Assembly: GCA_000934455.1 (NCBI GenBank)
Contig: KN886391.1
Span: 1 to 29,264 of the forward strand
Source of the DNA: Apostichopus parvimensis
Taxonomy: Eukaryota; Echinodermata; Holothuroidea; Aspidochirotida; Stichopodidae
Direction: 5' to 3'
DNA: 29,264 nt
The notes below the pieces were generated by a model. It worked only from the letters and a program-made list of their open reading frames with translations, did not search any database and had not been told where the DNA came from. Numbering within the stretch: position 1 is the first letter of the stretch; each line of letters starts with the position of its first letter. Positions 11,501 through 20,500 of the stretch are shown here, piece after piece. A program made the translations under genes and the position numbers.

Positions 11501-14500
11501 CCAAGTCGTTTTCTCAGGGAAGTACTATCCCACATAATCAGTTGGTTTCTACCGCTCAATGCCTCAAAAGCAACCTTGTTCAACTCATCATGTTTTATGT
11601 CAAAAGTTACCTTTTCAATTGTTTTGTTCATCAAATGACTATGGAAGCAAGCTATCACATTATGAAAGAAACTAGTAACGGATTTGAATGTCGTCAAGTC
11701 TTTGTTCTCGTGGCTCATGTGAGCAAACAAAACAAACAACAAAGGAACTTGACACAAGTCACCGAGTAGAGGGTTTCGTTGGAGTTTAAGTATTATCTCC
11801 CTGGCAGCTTGTTCTTCACCCTGTACAACTGCTTTTCGAATATATTGATCTCGGATGTCCTCGTTGAAATCTGTTATTCGATCAGTATGCGGTGCAAATT
11901 CTTTCGGCAAGTAGAAAGGCCTGGTAGTCAGAATGACGTCTATTTCCTGCAACATTTCTCTCCGTAGGATAAGAGAAATATCGGTCTCTTGATCATCTTT
12001 ATCAGGGTATTCGTCAAATTCATCCAAAATAACCAATGCACCTGAACAATTCTTTATTATTGATTCCACAATATCTTCACTCAGATCTGAGTCTCTGGGA
12101 AATATAAAACGCCTTATTGCTTGGTATATTGACTTCACCCCTCTCAGTTGTCTTAGCCGCAGGTAAATAAGTATCGGTACATTACTTAAAGGGGATTTTG
12201 GAACTCTTTGGCACCATTTTGTTTTGTTAACACTTTTGCCCTCTTTGAGTCACAGTTATCCCAGCCATGAAGACTAAAGAAATGCTAGGAGTAAATCGCA
12301 TCTTCCCCAACACAAGGGTGACATTCTAGCTGGAATCTCCTAGCTGCCATCTTTCACAGCAATAACATTTAGAGTTTGTTTTAATAGTTTTGATCCATAT
12401 CTACTAAGAACAATCCACCAAGATATGTTGTATTTATTGTTAGTTTTAACATTTGGTTTCATAATTGACTTGAAAGACAGTGGCGGAGCTAGGGGCATTG
12501 GTCGGGGGGGGGGGGGGAATGATCTGTAGGGGTGCTTTCGACGCTATCTAAGCGGAGCGCCACCACAGGTTGGCGCGGAGCGTACAGATATTTTTTACTC
12601 CCTAGATCGCCGGAAATGACCCTTTCCAACACACTGATCATGGAGCGGCGTATAACGTACACTGCATGCGGACTTAAAGTTTGGTGTTTATAACTAATTT
12701 AGCCACTGCGCGTGGCGTATCGTCTAAAACTAGATCGAAAACCCCGTACAGTTCTTGGAAATAGTTTCGTACAACGGAAGTGCCGATAAATTAAAGACCG
12801 CTGTGAGAGCATTTTGTCAGAAAATTACACCAACAAAATGTGACGAATGTCAATAGGTAGATGAGAGCGCAATAAAAAAGTCAATAACGACCAAAAAGTA
12901 AAAAGTGGTAAAAAGCTGAAAAGGGTGCCAGCAGTCCATTTGAGTCCGTCAGGGGGGCATCCGCCCCCCCCTGACTGTATGGACGCTCCGCCACTGTCAA
13001 AGATTCTCAAAGATTAAATGATTTTAATAAGGACAAATGTTTTTCACCCTGGTCTTATCTTTCACTCCTGCAGTCTGTCTCTGCATTTGCTCCTATCTGT
13101 AACCCTACCAAGTGTCCCTGGGGAGACAAAGCTTTCTCTGGTTACCTCGGCGCTGACAGAGAATCATGGAAGGTAGTTATATACGGATTCAATCCCCTCA
13201 TCAAATGTACCAGAAATTGACATATCTTTCTGTTATATAATCGAAGTAGCCATTTTGTCTTGCATAGTCACTTATTACTTCAGTTAGTATGTTGCTCGAA
13301 GTTGATCAACTTTTACTTTTCCATAAACTTTGTCCATACATCTTTGTTTCAAAGGAAATTGGTTGGGAATGTCATGTTTATAATGTGTTATTGATTCCAC
13401 ATGATATTAGTTTTGTCATTATAGAATGATCTATAGTAGCAAGTATACTTTAATATATCTAATAATAGTACCCTCTGCAATTCCCTCCCCCCCCCAACTA
13501 AAATAAATTAATAACAGAAAGGAAAACAAAGATGGATTTTGCAAAACTTGCCCAACATTCATGACTATCTAGTTACCAGTTATCTGCTATTGGTTGGTTA
13601 TTTATATCAGCAAATTTTGTTTAGTACTTTGTTGCAGCTCGCGCATGTATAACTCAGTAATTTGAACTCCTTGGAGTGTCTTCAAGTTTTTCTCTTAAAA
13701 TACTTACAAATGTAAAATGTAGATCAATAACATATCCTAGATAATAATTAATAATTACTAGAGTGATTGACAGCATACTAGAGGATGTTACATATGCTTA
13801 GCATTCAGGTTTTTGTTCACTTTGATTAATTAAAACATTTTGTCTAACAGAGTTACGACGCATGTGAACTTGTCAAATCGTATAATGGTCCACCAATGCA
13901 AATCTTAGTTGATCAGGTGAGTGGTTCAAGTGGTTTACAGTAAGGATTATGTGTGTTAGATGTAACCAACAGAAGACTATTTTACTATACAATGCTACAA
14001 GATTAGGTGTGTTATATGTTACACCAACAGTAGACTATGTGGGGTATGTTACTATACATTGCTACAAGATTAGGTGTGTTATAAGATTAGGTGTGTTATG
14101 TGTAACACCAACAGCAGGCTATGTGGGATATGTTACTATACAATGCTACAAGATTAGGTGTGTTAGATGTAACACCAACAATAGGTTATTTGCGGTATGT
14201 TACTGTACAACGCTACAAGATTAGGAGTGTTAGATGTAACCAACAGTGGGGTATGTTACTATACAATGCTACAAGATTAGGTGTGTTAGATGTAACACCA
14301 AAGGCTTTGTTACTATGTGCTACAAGATTAGGAGTGTTAGATGTAACCAACAGTGGGGTATGTTACTATACAATGCTACAAGATTAGGTGTGTTAGATGT
14401 AACACCAACAGTAGGCTATGCGCGGTTTGTTACTATACAATGCTACAAGATTAGGTGGGTTAGATGTAACACCAACAGCAGGCTATGAAGGGTATGTTAT

Positions 14501-15328
14501 TATACAATGCTTAATATGTTTGTATAAATGTGATTGTTAACTGAAAGTCTGAGCACATGTTAGTAGATGGTTTCATTATGGGAAGGCAGAGCAGGCTAGC
14601 TGGTAGCAATAGTGTTGTAGAACCCAGTAGGACTTATATATCTGTCACAACAATATAATGAATATGTTTGAATGTTTTGTGATTTTATTAATCATCAAGG
14701 GCAAGAAGGATAACTTTTACGTGGACAAACAGCTTCTTCCTGAGAATCTGGTCGCAGCTTGTACAGAGTCTAAGATGGAAGTGGTAATGAGAATGCAAGA
14801 AGTAGGTGAAATCAGAGTAATAATATTGTATTAACAGCACTGTATCAACAGCACTGTATCAACAGCACTGTATCATCAGCACTGTATCAACAGCACTATC
14901 AACAGCACTGTATCATCAGCACTGTAGCAACAGCACTGTATCATCAGCAATGTATAATAAGCACTGTATCATCAGCACTGTATCAACAGCAATGTATAAT
15001 CAGTGTTGTGTTAGTACTGTATGAACAATACATTATGAACAACATTGTATGAACAGCATTGTATGAGCAACATTGTGTTCACAAGATTATATAGACAATA
15101 CTGTATCAACAACAATTATTACCATGGATAGAACTTACCCTTTCAATGAAGACCATGTTTTTAAGTAAATATTTTTTTGGGTTATTATTGGCTGACTGAA
15201 TTTGTTCGTCATGTGTGAGGTTTGACCATTCATTTCATTTTTCACAGGATTACGACCACAGTTATTTTTTCATCGCTACATTTATGGAAGATCACATCAG
15301 ACATCACGCAAGGCTACTGAATGCTTGA
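2491..15328 (+). CDS. ESD: S-formylglutathione hydrolase (esterase D), complete ten-exon gene
   Basis: The enzyme hydrolyses S-formylglutathione to glutathione and formate, the step after ADH5 in cytosolic formaldehyde detoxification. Exons join as 2491-2561, 3844-3932, 5110-5208, 6719-6843, 7851-7915, 10267-10321, 13074-13172, 13851-13916, 14700-14801 and 15248-15328. They total 852 nt: 283 residues plus TGA, against 282 in human ESD. All introns are GT...AG and the phases are consistent. Family motifs run in order: [48 protein letters not shown], the nucleophile elbow [39 protein letters not shown] and the end [11 protein letters not shown]. From the alignment the triad is Ser150, Asp227 and His261, one more than human numbering. 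There is no signal peptide or membrane segment. The reading frame shows no damage, so the gene is probably functional. Introns 1, 4, 8 and 9 contain minisatellites, and intron 6 contains an antisense NLR relic. Confidence 0.96.
2562..3141 (+). repeat. Degenerate tandem repeat in ESD intron 1 with donor-like copies
   Basis: The repeat has imperfect units of about 80 bp with shared pieces such as ccatgataggtattgtaaag, tatccatgacagaat and tttactaatg. Each unit resembles the end of exon 1 plus its donor (ctcatgacag|gtactgtgg). AG|GTAYT copies occur at 2682, 2922, 3002, 3084 and 3140, with a variant AT|GTACTG near 2840. A further copy of acaggtactgtggcttacag appears as acaggaactatgtggcttac near 2643. 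Confidence 0.65.
3187..3456. repeat. 144-bp tandem duplication in ESD intron 1
   Basis: Two copies start cttgttgtagatcct at 3187 and 3331. They share gcaatgactttcaatgtatt, ctgaatatatttayatacct and caagctgcagt. Open frames across the region reflect this duplication and not a gene. Confidence 0.8.
3444..3478. repeat. Perfect 12-bp inverted repeat (hairpin)
   Basis: The arms CCAGGACTATGT (3444-3455) and ACATAGTCCTGG (3467-3478) are exact reverse complements around an 11-nt loop. The hairpin sits at the end of the second copy of the 144-bp duplication. Confidence 0.8.
3844..3932 (+). CDS. ESD: ESD exon 2 (residues 24-54)
   Basis: The acceptor aaatttcag comes before it and the donor is CTG|GTAAGT. 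It encodes [20 protein letters not shown] and then SCPVLYFLS, ending one base into Gly54. This is the family segment leading into LSGLTCTEQ. Confidence 0.94.
4037..4533. mobile_element. Candidate TIR element with repeated TGGTCCGACCA palindromes (ESD intron 2)
   Basis: The left end reads CGGTCGCACATACA and the reverse complement of the right end reads CGGTCACACGTATA, 11 of 14 positions matching. Inside, near-palindromes of the type CATGGTCCGACCATG recur at about 4067-4093, 4131-4150 and 4188-4204, with partial forms near 4410 and 4498. A motif GTGTGACYG recurs at about 4104, 4224, 4449 and 4525. No target-site duplication is clear. The element is about 497 bp with no coding capacity, and its family is not assigned. 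Confidence 0.5.
5110..5208 (+). CDS. ESD: ESD exon 3 (residues 54-87)
   Basis: The acceptor is gttgatag and the donor CAA|GTAAGA. It encodes [20 protein letters not shown] followed by [19 protein letters not shown] and VxAPDTSP are near-invariant in this family. The exon ends in phase 1. Confidence 0.94.
5301..5380 (-). mobile_element. Retroelement 3' tail, reverse orientation (ESD intron 3)
   Basis: On the minus strand the segment reads ...AAAGCGCTTTGAGCAGCTTTGC...GCGCTATATAAATATTAC and then TTATTATT. Related pieces (AGCGCTTTGA, GCGCTATATAA, ATTATTATT tail) recur on the plus strand near 8496 and 18101. This resembles the 3' end of a dispersed short retroelement. Only the tail is recognisable. 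Confidence 0.5.
6719..6843 (+). CDS. ESD: ESD exon 4 (residues 87-128)
   Basis: The acceptor is gatttccag and the donor GAG|GTATGT. It encodes [20 protein letters not shown], then [21 protein letters not shown]. It ends in phase 0. The last ~30 bases plus the donor are the source sequence of the satellite array that follows at once in intron 4. Confidence 0.95.
6843..7556 (+). repeat. Minisatellite made of exon-4-end/5' splice-site copies (ESD intron 4)
   Basis: Fourteen further copies of the junction ...aaccaaagag|gtgtgtaataactga follow the authentic donor at 6844. Units are 52 bp, or 44 bp in a central run of six that lack an 8-bp gtattcat-type segment. Each unit contains the last ~25 bases of exon 4 (agaatgtattcatac...aaagag) and the first ~20 bases of the intron. 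Thirteen of the copies keep AAAGAG|GT and the last has ATGGAG|GT. In frame, read-through from exon 4 meets TGA five codons past the donor. Confidence 0.93.
7557..7850. other. Rest of ESD intron 4
   Basis: Unique-looking AT-rich sequence ending in a strong pyrimidine tract (gttctttctttcttttctctttgcag) ahead of exon 5. No other feature is seen. Confidence 0.5.
7851..7915 (+). CDS. ESD: ESD exon 5 (residues 129-150)
   Basis: The acceptor is cttttctctttgcag and the donor TAG|GTGAGT. It encodes [20 protein letters not shown], then H and two bases of the catalytic Ser150 codon (phase 2). Confidence 0.94.
8496..8559 (+). mobile_element. Retroelement 3' tail (ESD intron 5)
   Basis: The segment gctgctttgagatcattc...gtaaagcgctatataag runs into aataaattattattattat. 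It shares the gcgctatataa plus ATT-repeat ending with the copies near 5301 (reverse) and 18101. The AT-rich 8340-8495 segment may be its body but is not diagnostic. Confidence 0.55.
8560..10266. other. Rest of ESD intron 5, no gene seen
   Basis: There are no supported exons or RNA genes. Two AGAGGGCGC cores are present (about 9528 on + and about 10065 on -). The second sits in the 12-bp palindrome GAGGGCGCCCTC at 10060-10071. The open frames here are short and have no domain signal. Confidence 0.45.
10267..10321 (+). CDS. ESD: ESD exon 6 (residues 150-168), nucleophile elbow
   Basis: The acceptor is ttccctttcag and the donor AGG|GTAAGA. It supplies the last base of Ser150, then [18 protein letters not shown]. 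Together with exon 5 this gives the G-H-S-M-G-G serine-hydrolase elbow. The exon ends in phase 0. Confidence 0.95.
10867..10883 (+). repeat. tRNA-like T-arm (B-box) fragment
   Basis: CCGGG-TTCGAAT-CCCGG forms a perfect 5-bp stem with a 7-nt T-loop containing the B-box GGTTCGAATCC. No matching acceptor stem, A-box or anticodon arm is found upstream, so this is more likely a tRNA/SINE relic than a tRNA gene. Confidence 0.45.
11032..12268 (-). pseudogene. NACHT-domain NLR pseudogene, antisense inside ESD intron 6
   Basis: A long open frame covers most of a NOD-like receptor's NACHT, winged-helix and HD2 regions. Counting from the GTG codon at 12138, Walker [12 protein letters not shown] is at residues ~34-44, the sensor VILTTRP at ~68-74, [11 protein letters not shown] at ~131-141 and [15 protein letters not shown] at ~245-259. 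Upstream of that codon the same frame continues as [14 protein letters not shown], the strand after the P-loop. Further upstream the homology jumps frame: AKVLTKQ...AKEFQN lies in a second frame ending in a stop, and MAGITVT sits at the P-loop position in a third, without GKS/GKT. At the 3' side AKQ|GTGAAG looks like a real exon donor (exon end 11032). No leucine-rich-repeat exon follows. NLRs are cytosolic immune sensors; this copy appears broken at the nucleotide-binding site. A spliced 5' exon that restores the P-loop cannot be fully excluded. Confidence 0.8.
12478..12996. mobile_element. hAT-like MITE (ESD intron 6)
   Basis: The ends are CAGTGGCGGAGC (12478-12489) and its exact reverse complement GCTCCGCCACTG (12985-12996). 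CAGTGGCGGA-type termini followed by a G-run are familiar from animal hAT elements. The flanks tgaaaga and tcaaaga match 6 of 7, a plausible decayed target duplication. A 14-G run lies near the left end, and near the right end GTCAGGGGGG...CCCCCCCTGAC forms a subterminal hairpin. There is no transposase in 519 bp. Confidence 0.75.
13074..13172 (+). CDS. ESD: ESD exon 7 (residues 169-201)
   Basis: The acceptor is ctttcactcctgcag and the donor AAG|GTAGTT. It encodes [20 protein letters not shown] followed by [13 protein letters not shown]. It matches the conserved [11 protein letters not shown]...CPWG block. Confidence 0.95.
13173..13850. other. ESD intron 7, nothing recognised
   Basis: AT-rich intron with a 9-C run at 13487-13495. 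No gene or repeat is supported. Confidence 0.5.
13851..13916 (+). CDS. ESD: ESD exon 8 (residues 202-223)
   Basis: The acceptor is ttttgtctaacag and the donor CAG|GTGAGT. It encodes [20 protein letters not shown] followed by DQ. It is in phase 0 on both sides. A satellite starts about 30 bp downstream of the donor. Confidence 0.94.
13947..14515 (+). repeat. Satellite of about 66-70 bp in ESD intron 8
   Basis: Roughly nine units share ctacaagattaggtgtgtta, then gatgtaacaccaacag, aggctatgtggggtatgtta and ctatacaatg. Some units are truncated. Each carries AGATTAG|GTGTGT (two have GGAGTG), resembling the exon 8 donor GATCAG|GTGAGT that lies 30 bp upstream. The three overlapping open frames of 80-91 codons here come from the repeat and are not genes. 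Confidence 0.9.
14700..14801 (+). CDS. ESD: ESD exon 9 (residues 224-257), catalytic Asp
   Basis: The acceptor is atcatcaag, which has a weak pyrimidine tract, and the donor is GAA|GTAGGT. It encodes [20 protein letters not shown] followed by [14 protein letters not shown]. Asp227 in GKKDN aligns with the catalytic Asp of human ESD. Confidence 0.93.
14834..15120 (+). repeat. 14-bp minisatellite in ESD intron 9
   Basis: The unit is (AACAGCACTGTATC)n, with ATCAGCACTGTATC and AGCAATGTATAATC variants, regular from 14834 to about 15000. It decays into gaacaacattgtat-type copies up to about 15120. Confidence 0.88.
15248..15328 (+). CDS. ESD: ESD exon 10 (residues 258-283 and stop), catalytic His
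   Basis: The acceptor is catttttcacag. It encodes [20 protein letters not shown] followed by ARLLNA and TGA at 15326-15328. His261 in YDHSY aligns with the catalytic His. The position before YDHS is Asp where human has Gly. Confidence 0.95.
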   Translation, partial: DYDHSYFFIATFMEDHIRHHARLLNA

Positions 15329-15650
15329 CCGGGATGAAGATATTAACACCAGCCCAGCAGTCGATAGAAGCTTACAGTAAGGTCTGACTGTAGAATTACT
15401 TTGTAATTCATGATTGGTGATGAATTTTGCAGAAAAAACATGAAAAATGTAAGGAAACAAGTAGAGAGAGACTAATATTTTGTTTACATAAGTTTATTAA
15501 AATAGCTTGATATGTTAATGACGCCCTCAAATCGCAAATTTGTTACAATGATATGATTCAAAGTGACGATGCCGAAAGTGAAAAAATCAGAGGTGAGCCT
15601 AGATGCTTAACCCTTCTACAAACACTTAGAAATCATTGAACTGTTAATTT

Positions 15651-15656
15651 AATAAA
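15651..15656 (+). terminator. Candidate ESD polyadenylation signal (AATAAA)
   Basis: An AATAAA lies 323 nt after the ESD stop and is followed by a GT-containing stretch (gaggtgatgactacg). An ATTAAA at 15496-15501 and an AATAAA at 16459-16464 are alternatives. The cleavage site is not determined. Confidence 0.35.
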
Positions 15657-15772
15657 GGGAATGGCTATAGAGGTGATGACTACGTAGTTAAAGCACACAA
15701 TGAAAACAAACAAAACTCAAGGTGGAATGGTACAATGGCAAGAATAATAATATTAGACTTAAAATCTAAGGT

Positions 15773-16083
15773 AAAACGACCGTGAAAAATTTAAGTTAAC
15801 ACATCAATGATCTTGGAGGATTAAGCAGATTGTAAAACATTTCCAAGTATGTGCAAAGAGGAAAGTTAATTGATGATACACTTTTTGTCAGGAAGACAAC
15901 TTCTTGTCAAAAACGACCATGAAAAATTTATGCTAAGTTAACATCAATGATTTTGGAGGATTAAGCAGTTTTTTTTTCTAAACTAGATTTTTACAAAACG
16001 AATTGTAAAGCATTTCCAAGTATGTGCAAAGAGGAAAGTTAATTAATGATACATTATTTTGTCAGGAAGACAACTTCTTGTCA
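15773..16083 (+). repeat. Tandem duplication of about 137-170 bp downstream of ESD
   Basis: Copy 1 (15773-15909) and copy 2 (from 15910) share aaaacgacc.tgaaaaattt, atcaatgat.ttggaggatt, catttccaagtatgtgcaaa and caggaagacaacttcttgtc. Copy 2 has about 30 extra bases after a T-run. Confidence 0.85.
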
Positions 16084-17373
16084 AAAGTAAAAACATTACT
16101 TTTTATATGACATTATTTCAAGATCTGTTCCATTTGGTTTCTCCCCCCCCCCCCTATTCTATCAACACAGCATAGGCTACTGTTCTATCAATGACTTTGG
16201 ACACATTTCTATATATCTCTGCACCTAAAACTGCTCACAGCATTGGGTAACAATAGCCTTGAAGCTATAATAGACTTTGTCATAAATCTAACCATTTGGA
16301 GATTTACTTTTGGTATTAATGGGATGATATGAGGTGCCATGTGCTCCCAATTTTTCATCTGAGATGAAACATGTCAGGAAGAATTGTGCATTGTACATAC
16401 GTTATTAGTAGTGTGTCCAAAAGTCTCTGTGATGGCAAGCAAAAGCCAGCAGGATTTCAATAAAATTGTTGGCAAGGCTGTAAGAAGGAAAACCAACCAT
16501 TGCTTTGAATGCATCTTACCCGTTTTTACTCCCTCCCCAAAAATTATTTGCAAACTTTGGAAGAAACCCTGTTTTTTCTACTTATTACAAGATATGCCTA
16601 GGAAGAAATGGTCTTGTTAAAATTGTAACACACATCATAAATATTTACAATGAAGACATCCATCTTCATAATATCTCTTACTACAAAATCTTTGTCATAT
16701 TTCCGTAAAACTATCATAATCGCTAAGCAATGGAAGAAACTTTATGTACCGCCCTCTCTTGGTCAGCAACCGTATTCGTCGCTTGCGTAGTAACCATACA
16801 GGCCTGAAAGACAGAATTCAAAAGAAACAAAAGAATAGCATGCACCTCTACCTGCCCCCCTCCCCCAAAAAAAATAATGGCTAAGAGTATTGGGACCTGT
16901 CTGTATCTGGTCCACAGGTTATGAACTATGTCTCCTCCCTCCCTTTAACCCATGGTTTATCTCTCCTCCTTCCAATGGCTAACTCTTAACACCCTCTCCC
17001 ATCCCATGGTTACCTATCTACCCATGGCTACCTACCTCCAGCCTCTCCTAACTTTCACTGTCACAACTAGATTCCCAGGTTTAACTTTGCTTAATGAACC
17101 AAAGTGGTAACTTCTGCCTCTTAATTGATATGCACAGTAGACTATACCAGAAGCTATACAAAAGTATATGCAGCTTAAGACTGTTGATATTTCTTTCTTG
17201 AGCCCTCGAACATTCGTTGTAACTGACTTAAGAGAGTGACAGGAGAGGTTATACTGTGTACATATCCAGCTGCATTCGTATGACGACTCCTTAGATTTTT
17301 CCTTACAATACTTAGCAATGGTGGAAGAAGTAGTTCTACTCTGCTACACGCCTCCCCCCACACATTTCCTCTG
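16084..17373. other. Convergent intergenic region
   Basis: This lies between the 3' ends of ESD (+) and the EGF gene (-), so it probably holds their 3' UTRs and poly(A) sites. It has a 12-C run at 16143-16154 and short pyrimidine-rich stretches near 16850-17060. No supported gene is seen. A minus-strand open frame at 17175-17450 overlaps the terminal exon in another frame and has no domain. Confidence 0.4.
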
Positions 17374-17506
17374 TTACACCTTTCTAGTGGAGAGAGCGTG
17401 CACAAGTGGTTCCTGGGGGTCGGGCTGGTAGGTATTTGATGTCGCTTCATAGATGGCCTGGACTGATGGACGAGGTATGGAAATACTGCTCACATCATAT
17501 AGGAAT
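17374..17506 (-). CDS. EGF gene terminal exon: cytoplasmic tail
   Basis: A strong acceptor (gattccttctttgcag) opens in phase 2, exactly what the transmembrane exon needs (AG+A gives Arg). It encodes [20 protein letters not shown], then [23 protein letters not shown] and TAA at 17376-17374. The tail has three tyrosines and is Pro/Ser-rich, with no recognised domain. AAG|GTGTAA just before the stop could act as a donor, so a further exon is possible. The intron before it is about 4 kb. Confidence 0.75.
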
Positions 17507-20500
17507 CTGCAAAGAAGGAATCCATCTGTCAGTAAGTAACAAACCATCACCAGCACTACACTACCCCTTATGTACCTCTGGGCCCCTCTCCCACCTCCTC
17601 TCCCTTCAATTGTGTTATATCAAAAGTACAATTCAAACCAATCTCTGAGATTTCCAATTGGAGCAAAATAAAGAATTTGTCCTGGGCAAGCATAAAATTG
17701 CAGAATAAAACTATTTTTTAAGAAGATTACAAAATACCTAAAGAGTGCCGAACTGTTAAATTACTGATCTATTAATAAAATGATGAGAGTACTGTCAATC
17801 GAACAAACAAATCGTCTCTCCATTATTCTATTCGTCAAAGCTTTAATGCTCACCAGTAATACTCCTAAACTTCAGGGATCGACTCCTGACATACACACCC
17901 TTTGATACTCTTTTGACATAGCATGGCATGTTACAGTTTAGGGTACCCATAATGAAATGTAGCAACGTTACACTAGCGATAACATAGCACAGCAGGTTCG
18001 AACTTGAATAAAAGCATTTTATTGCAACTCTCAAGGAATCTATTGGAAGTACGTATGTAATATTGACATATGTATTGTTCTCATGTTTTATTTTGATCTT
18101 GTACAGCGCTTTGATTTGGTTTTTCATTGTAAGGCCCTTTTATAGATCTAATTTATTATAATTATTATCTTTAAGAATATTTGTAACACTCTGTTATATT
18201 TGTAACACTCTGTTAGACTGTATGGGAATAATAGAATAGAAATTTGAAGAATAGAAATTCGAGACAAGTACGTACTTTAAGAATCTTTTGGCAATGATGG
18301 GAATGTCGAAAGAATATTTTTTTATTTCTGTTTAGTTCTCCTTAAACCCACTAACTACAATAACTAGGTTGAATTTTAATTCTGAACCAAACTTGCTCAC
18401 AGTTTTTATGAAACAGCTTGGATATTATCATTAATTTGAATTTTTGAAATTTATTTATAAATGTGAGATTCATTTATGCTAATTAATGTGATGATTGCAG
18501 CTAATGGACTGAATAAGGATTCCACAGTCATTGTTTCTAAACACCCAATCAACTTTCAAACATGTCAGGCCCATTGTTTAAGACAGGGAAGCCAAAATTG
18601 GCACCCGATGTAAGAGTCTCTTGAAGAATGCTGCTTGCATCAGATTGAGGCCCTTCAAGTAAACCTACTTTTGGCATTTCATACTTTTATACTTTAAGAA
18701 GACTGACGGAATTCTGAACCTCCCCCCCCCCCCAAAAAAAAAAAACCTGATTACTTTGAGCTAGGCTTAACCCACGGTTAAATCTAATCCAACCCGCTAA
18801 TGTGATCCTTGTTTGCAATACATGGTGTGCATAGGATTTTACAGGACTTCTAACTTCTAACAAGTTCAATAAAACTGTTTGTGAGGGAGGGTCACACAGT
18901 CTGTAAGCTCTATATAGCTCTGCTGCCACCAACTATGACCATGAAACATTTATGTGAAGATCATCCAACAAGGATCACTTGTGATTTATTACAAAATACT
19001 AAAAAAAAAAAACTTTGTTCGTGCACATCTTTATCTAAAGAAGATGAGCTCATCCAGGGTGCTTTCCTTAAGTGGAATGGACATTACATGTACGTTGTCT
19101 AAAAGCTATTAGCCTTGACAGAACGGTACATACTATATGGTAACTAGCCTGTGAAATGAATGTATTTGAATTAATAATCGAGTCTTATTTACAGCCAACC
19201 GACTTTGGAGTGTCAGTTCAGATTATCATGTGTAGCCTGCATTCGGCCAAACCGAAAGTAATGAGCACAAACGAGAGGCCGGGTGACACTTTTTGCGACC
19301 ACTTTTGATGAAGCGAAGAGGCTGGCAGGTTAAAAACCTAATCAGAAAAACGGCGGTTTGCATTTTCCTTTCTAGATCGGGACAAGAAACCGTAACATCC
19401 TTTAGGCCTGCAGTCTTTCCTTAGTTTTCTTTTTTTATCAGAAGGCACTGCAAGGTGGGTAATGGAGTAAAATTAGGACAGTTAAAAGCTTTCTGAACAT
19501 TAAGCCTGCTATTATTCAATGCTCTTAGTTGTATCTGAAAACAAGCTAATTAAGGACATACATTGCTAGGCTGCACCCATAAACAAGCTAATAACACAAT
19601 TCTACCTCTCACACTTTAGCCTAGCTACCCACAGATACGGCTCTTAAGTCACACCATAGTATAGCTATCCATGGATAAAGTCCTCACTTGCACCATAGCA
19701 CAGATACCCATGGATACAGCTCTCACACCATAACATAGCTTACCCACAGGAACAGCCCTCATTCACACCATAGCACAGATACCCCTGAATACAGCCATAA
19801 GTGACACCATAGTAAAGCTATCCATGGATATAGCCCTCGCACCATAGCATAGCCACCCATGGATACAGCTCTCATTCACACCATAGCACAGATACCCCTG
19901 AATACAGCCCAAAGTCAAGTCATAACATAGCTATCCATGGATGTAGCCCTAATAATATAGCACAGCTACCCATGGATACAGCTCCTCAAAACACAGCATA
20001 ACTATCCATGGATATAGCCCTCACTCACACCAAAACATAGCTACCCATGGATACAGCCCTCATTCACTCCATATAATAAAGATACAGCCCAAATTTCAAC
20101 CATCTGCCTAATTCACACCTAAGAATAGCCATCAAAACCCTAACACGAGTAGTTGCAACCCACACATAGCCTTTACCACACCTAAGCATAGCTACAGAGC
20201 TATATAGCCCCTTACAATACCTAAATGTAGCTATCTATCCTCAGTAACACCTAAGAATAGCTACCCACAGATACCTATTATTAACCCTCATTCAATGCTA
20301 AGCTACCGCAGACTTTGTCCTCATTTGTACAATCCTCAATTCTTTCCAAAACTTCCCCTCTGGACTGTCAACATTGAATACACAACGTGAATCCATTGTC
20401 AGAGTTGCTATGATCTGGTTCAAAAACTACTTTAGATCGATAGTTGCTCTAGAAACATTTAATTAGCATCCTCCAAACTGTATCCTGATAGTTGAACAAT

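Noticed and set aside
13949-14488. Three overlapping 80-91 codon frames (+)
   Set aside because: They are translations of the intron 8 satellite, whose unit length lets different frames stay open.
17175-17450. 91-codon minus-strand frame
   Set aside because: It overlaps the terminal EGF-gene exon in a different frame, with no domain and no splice support.
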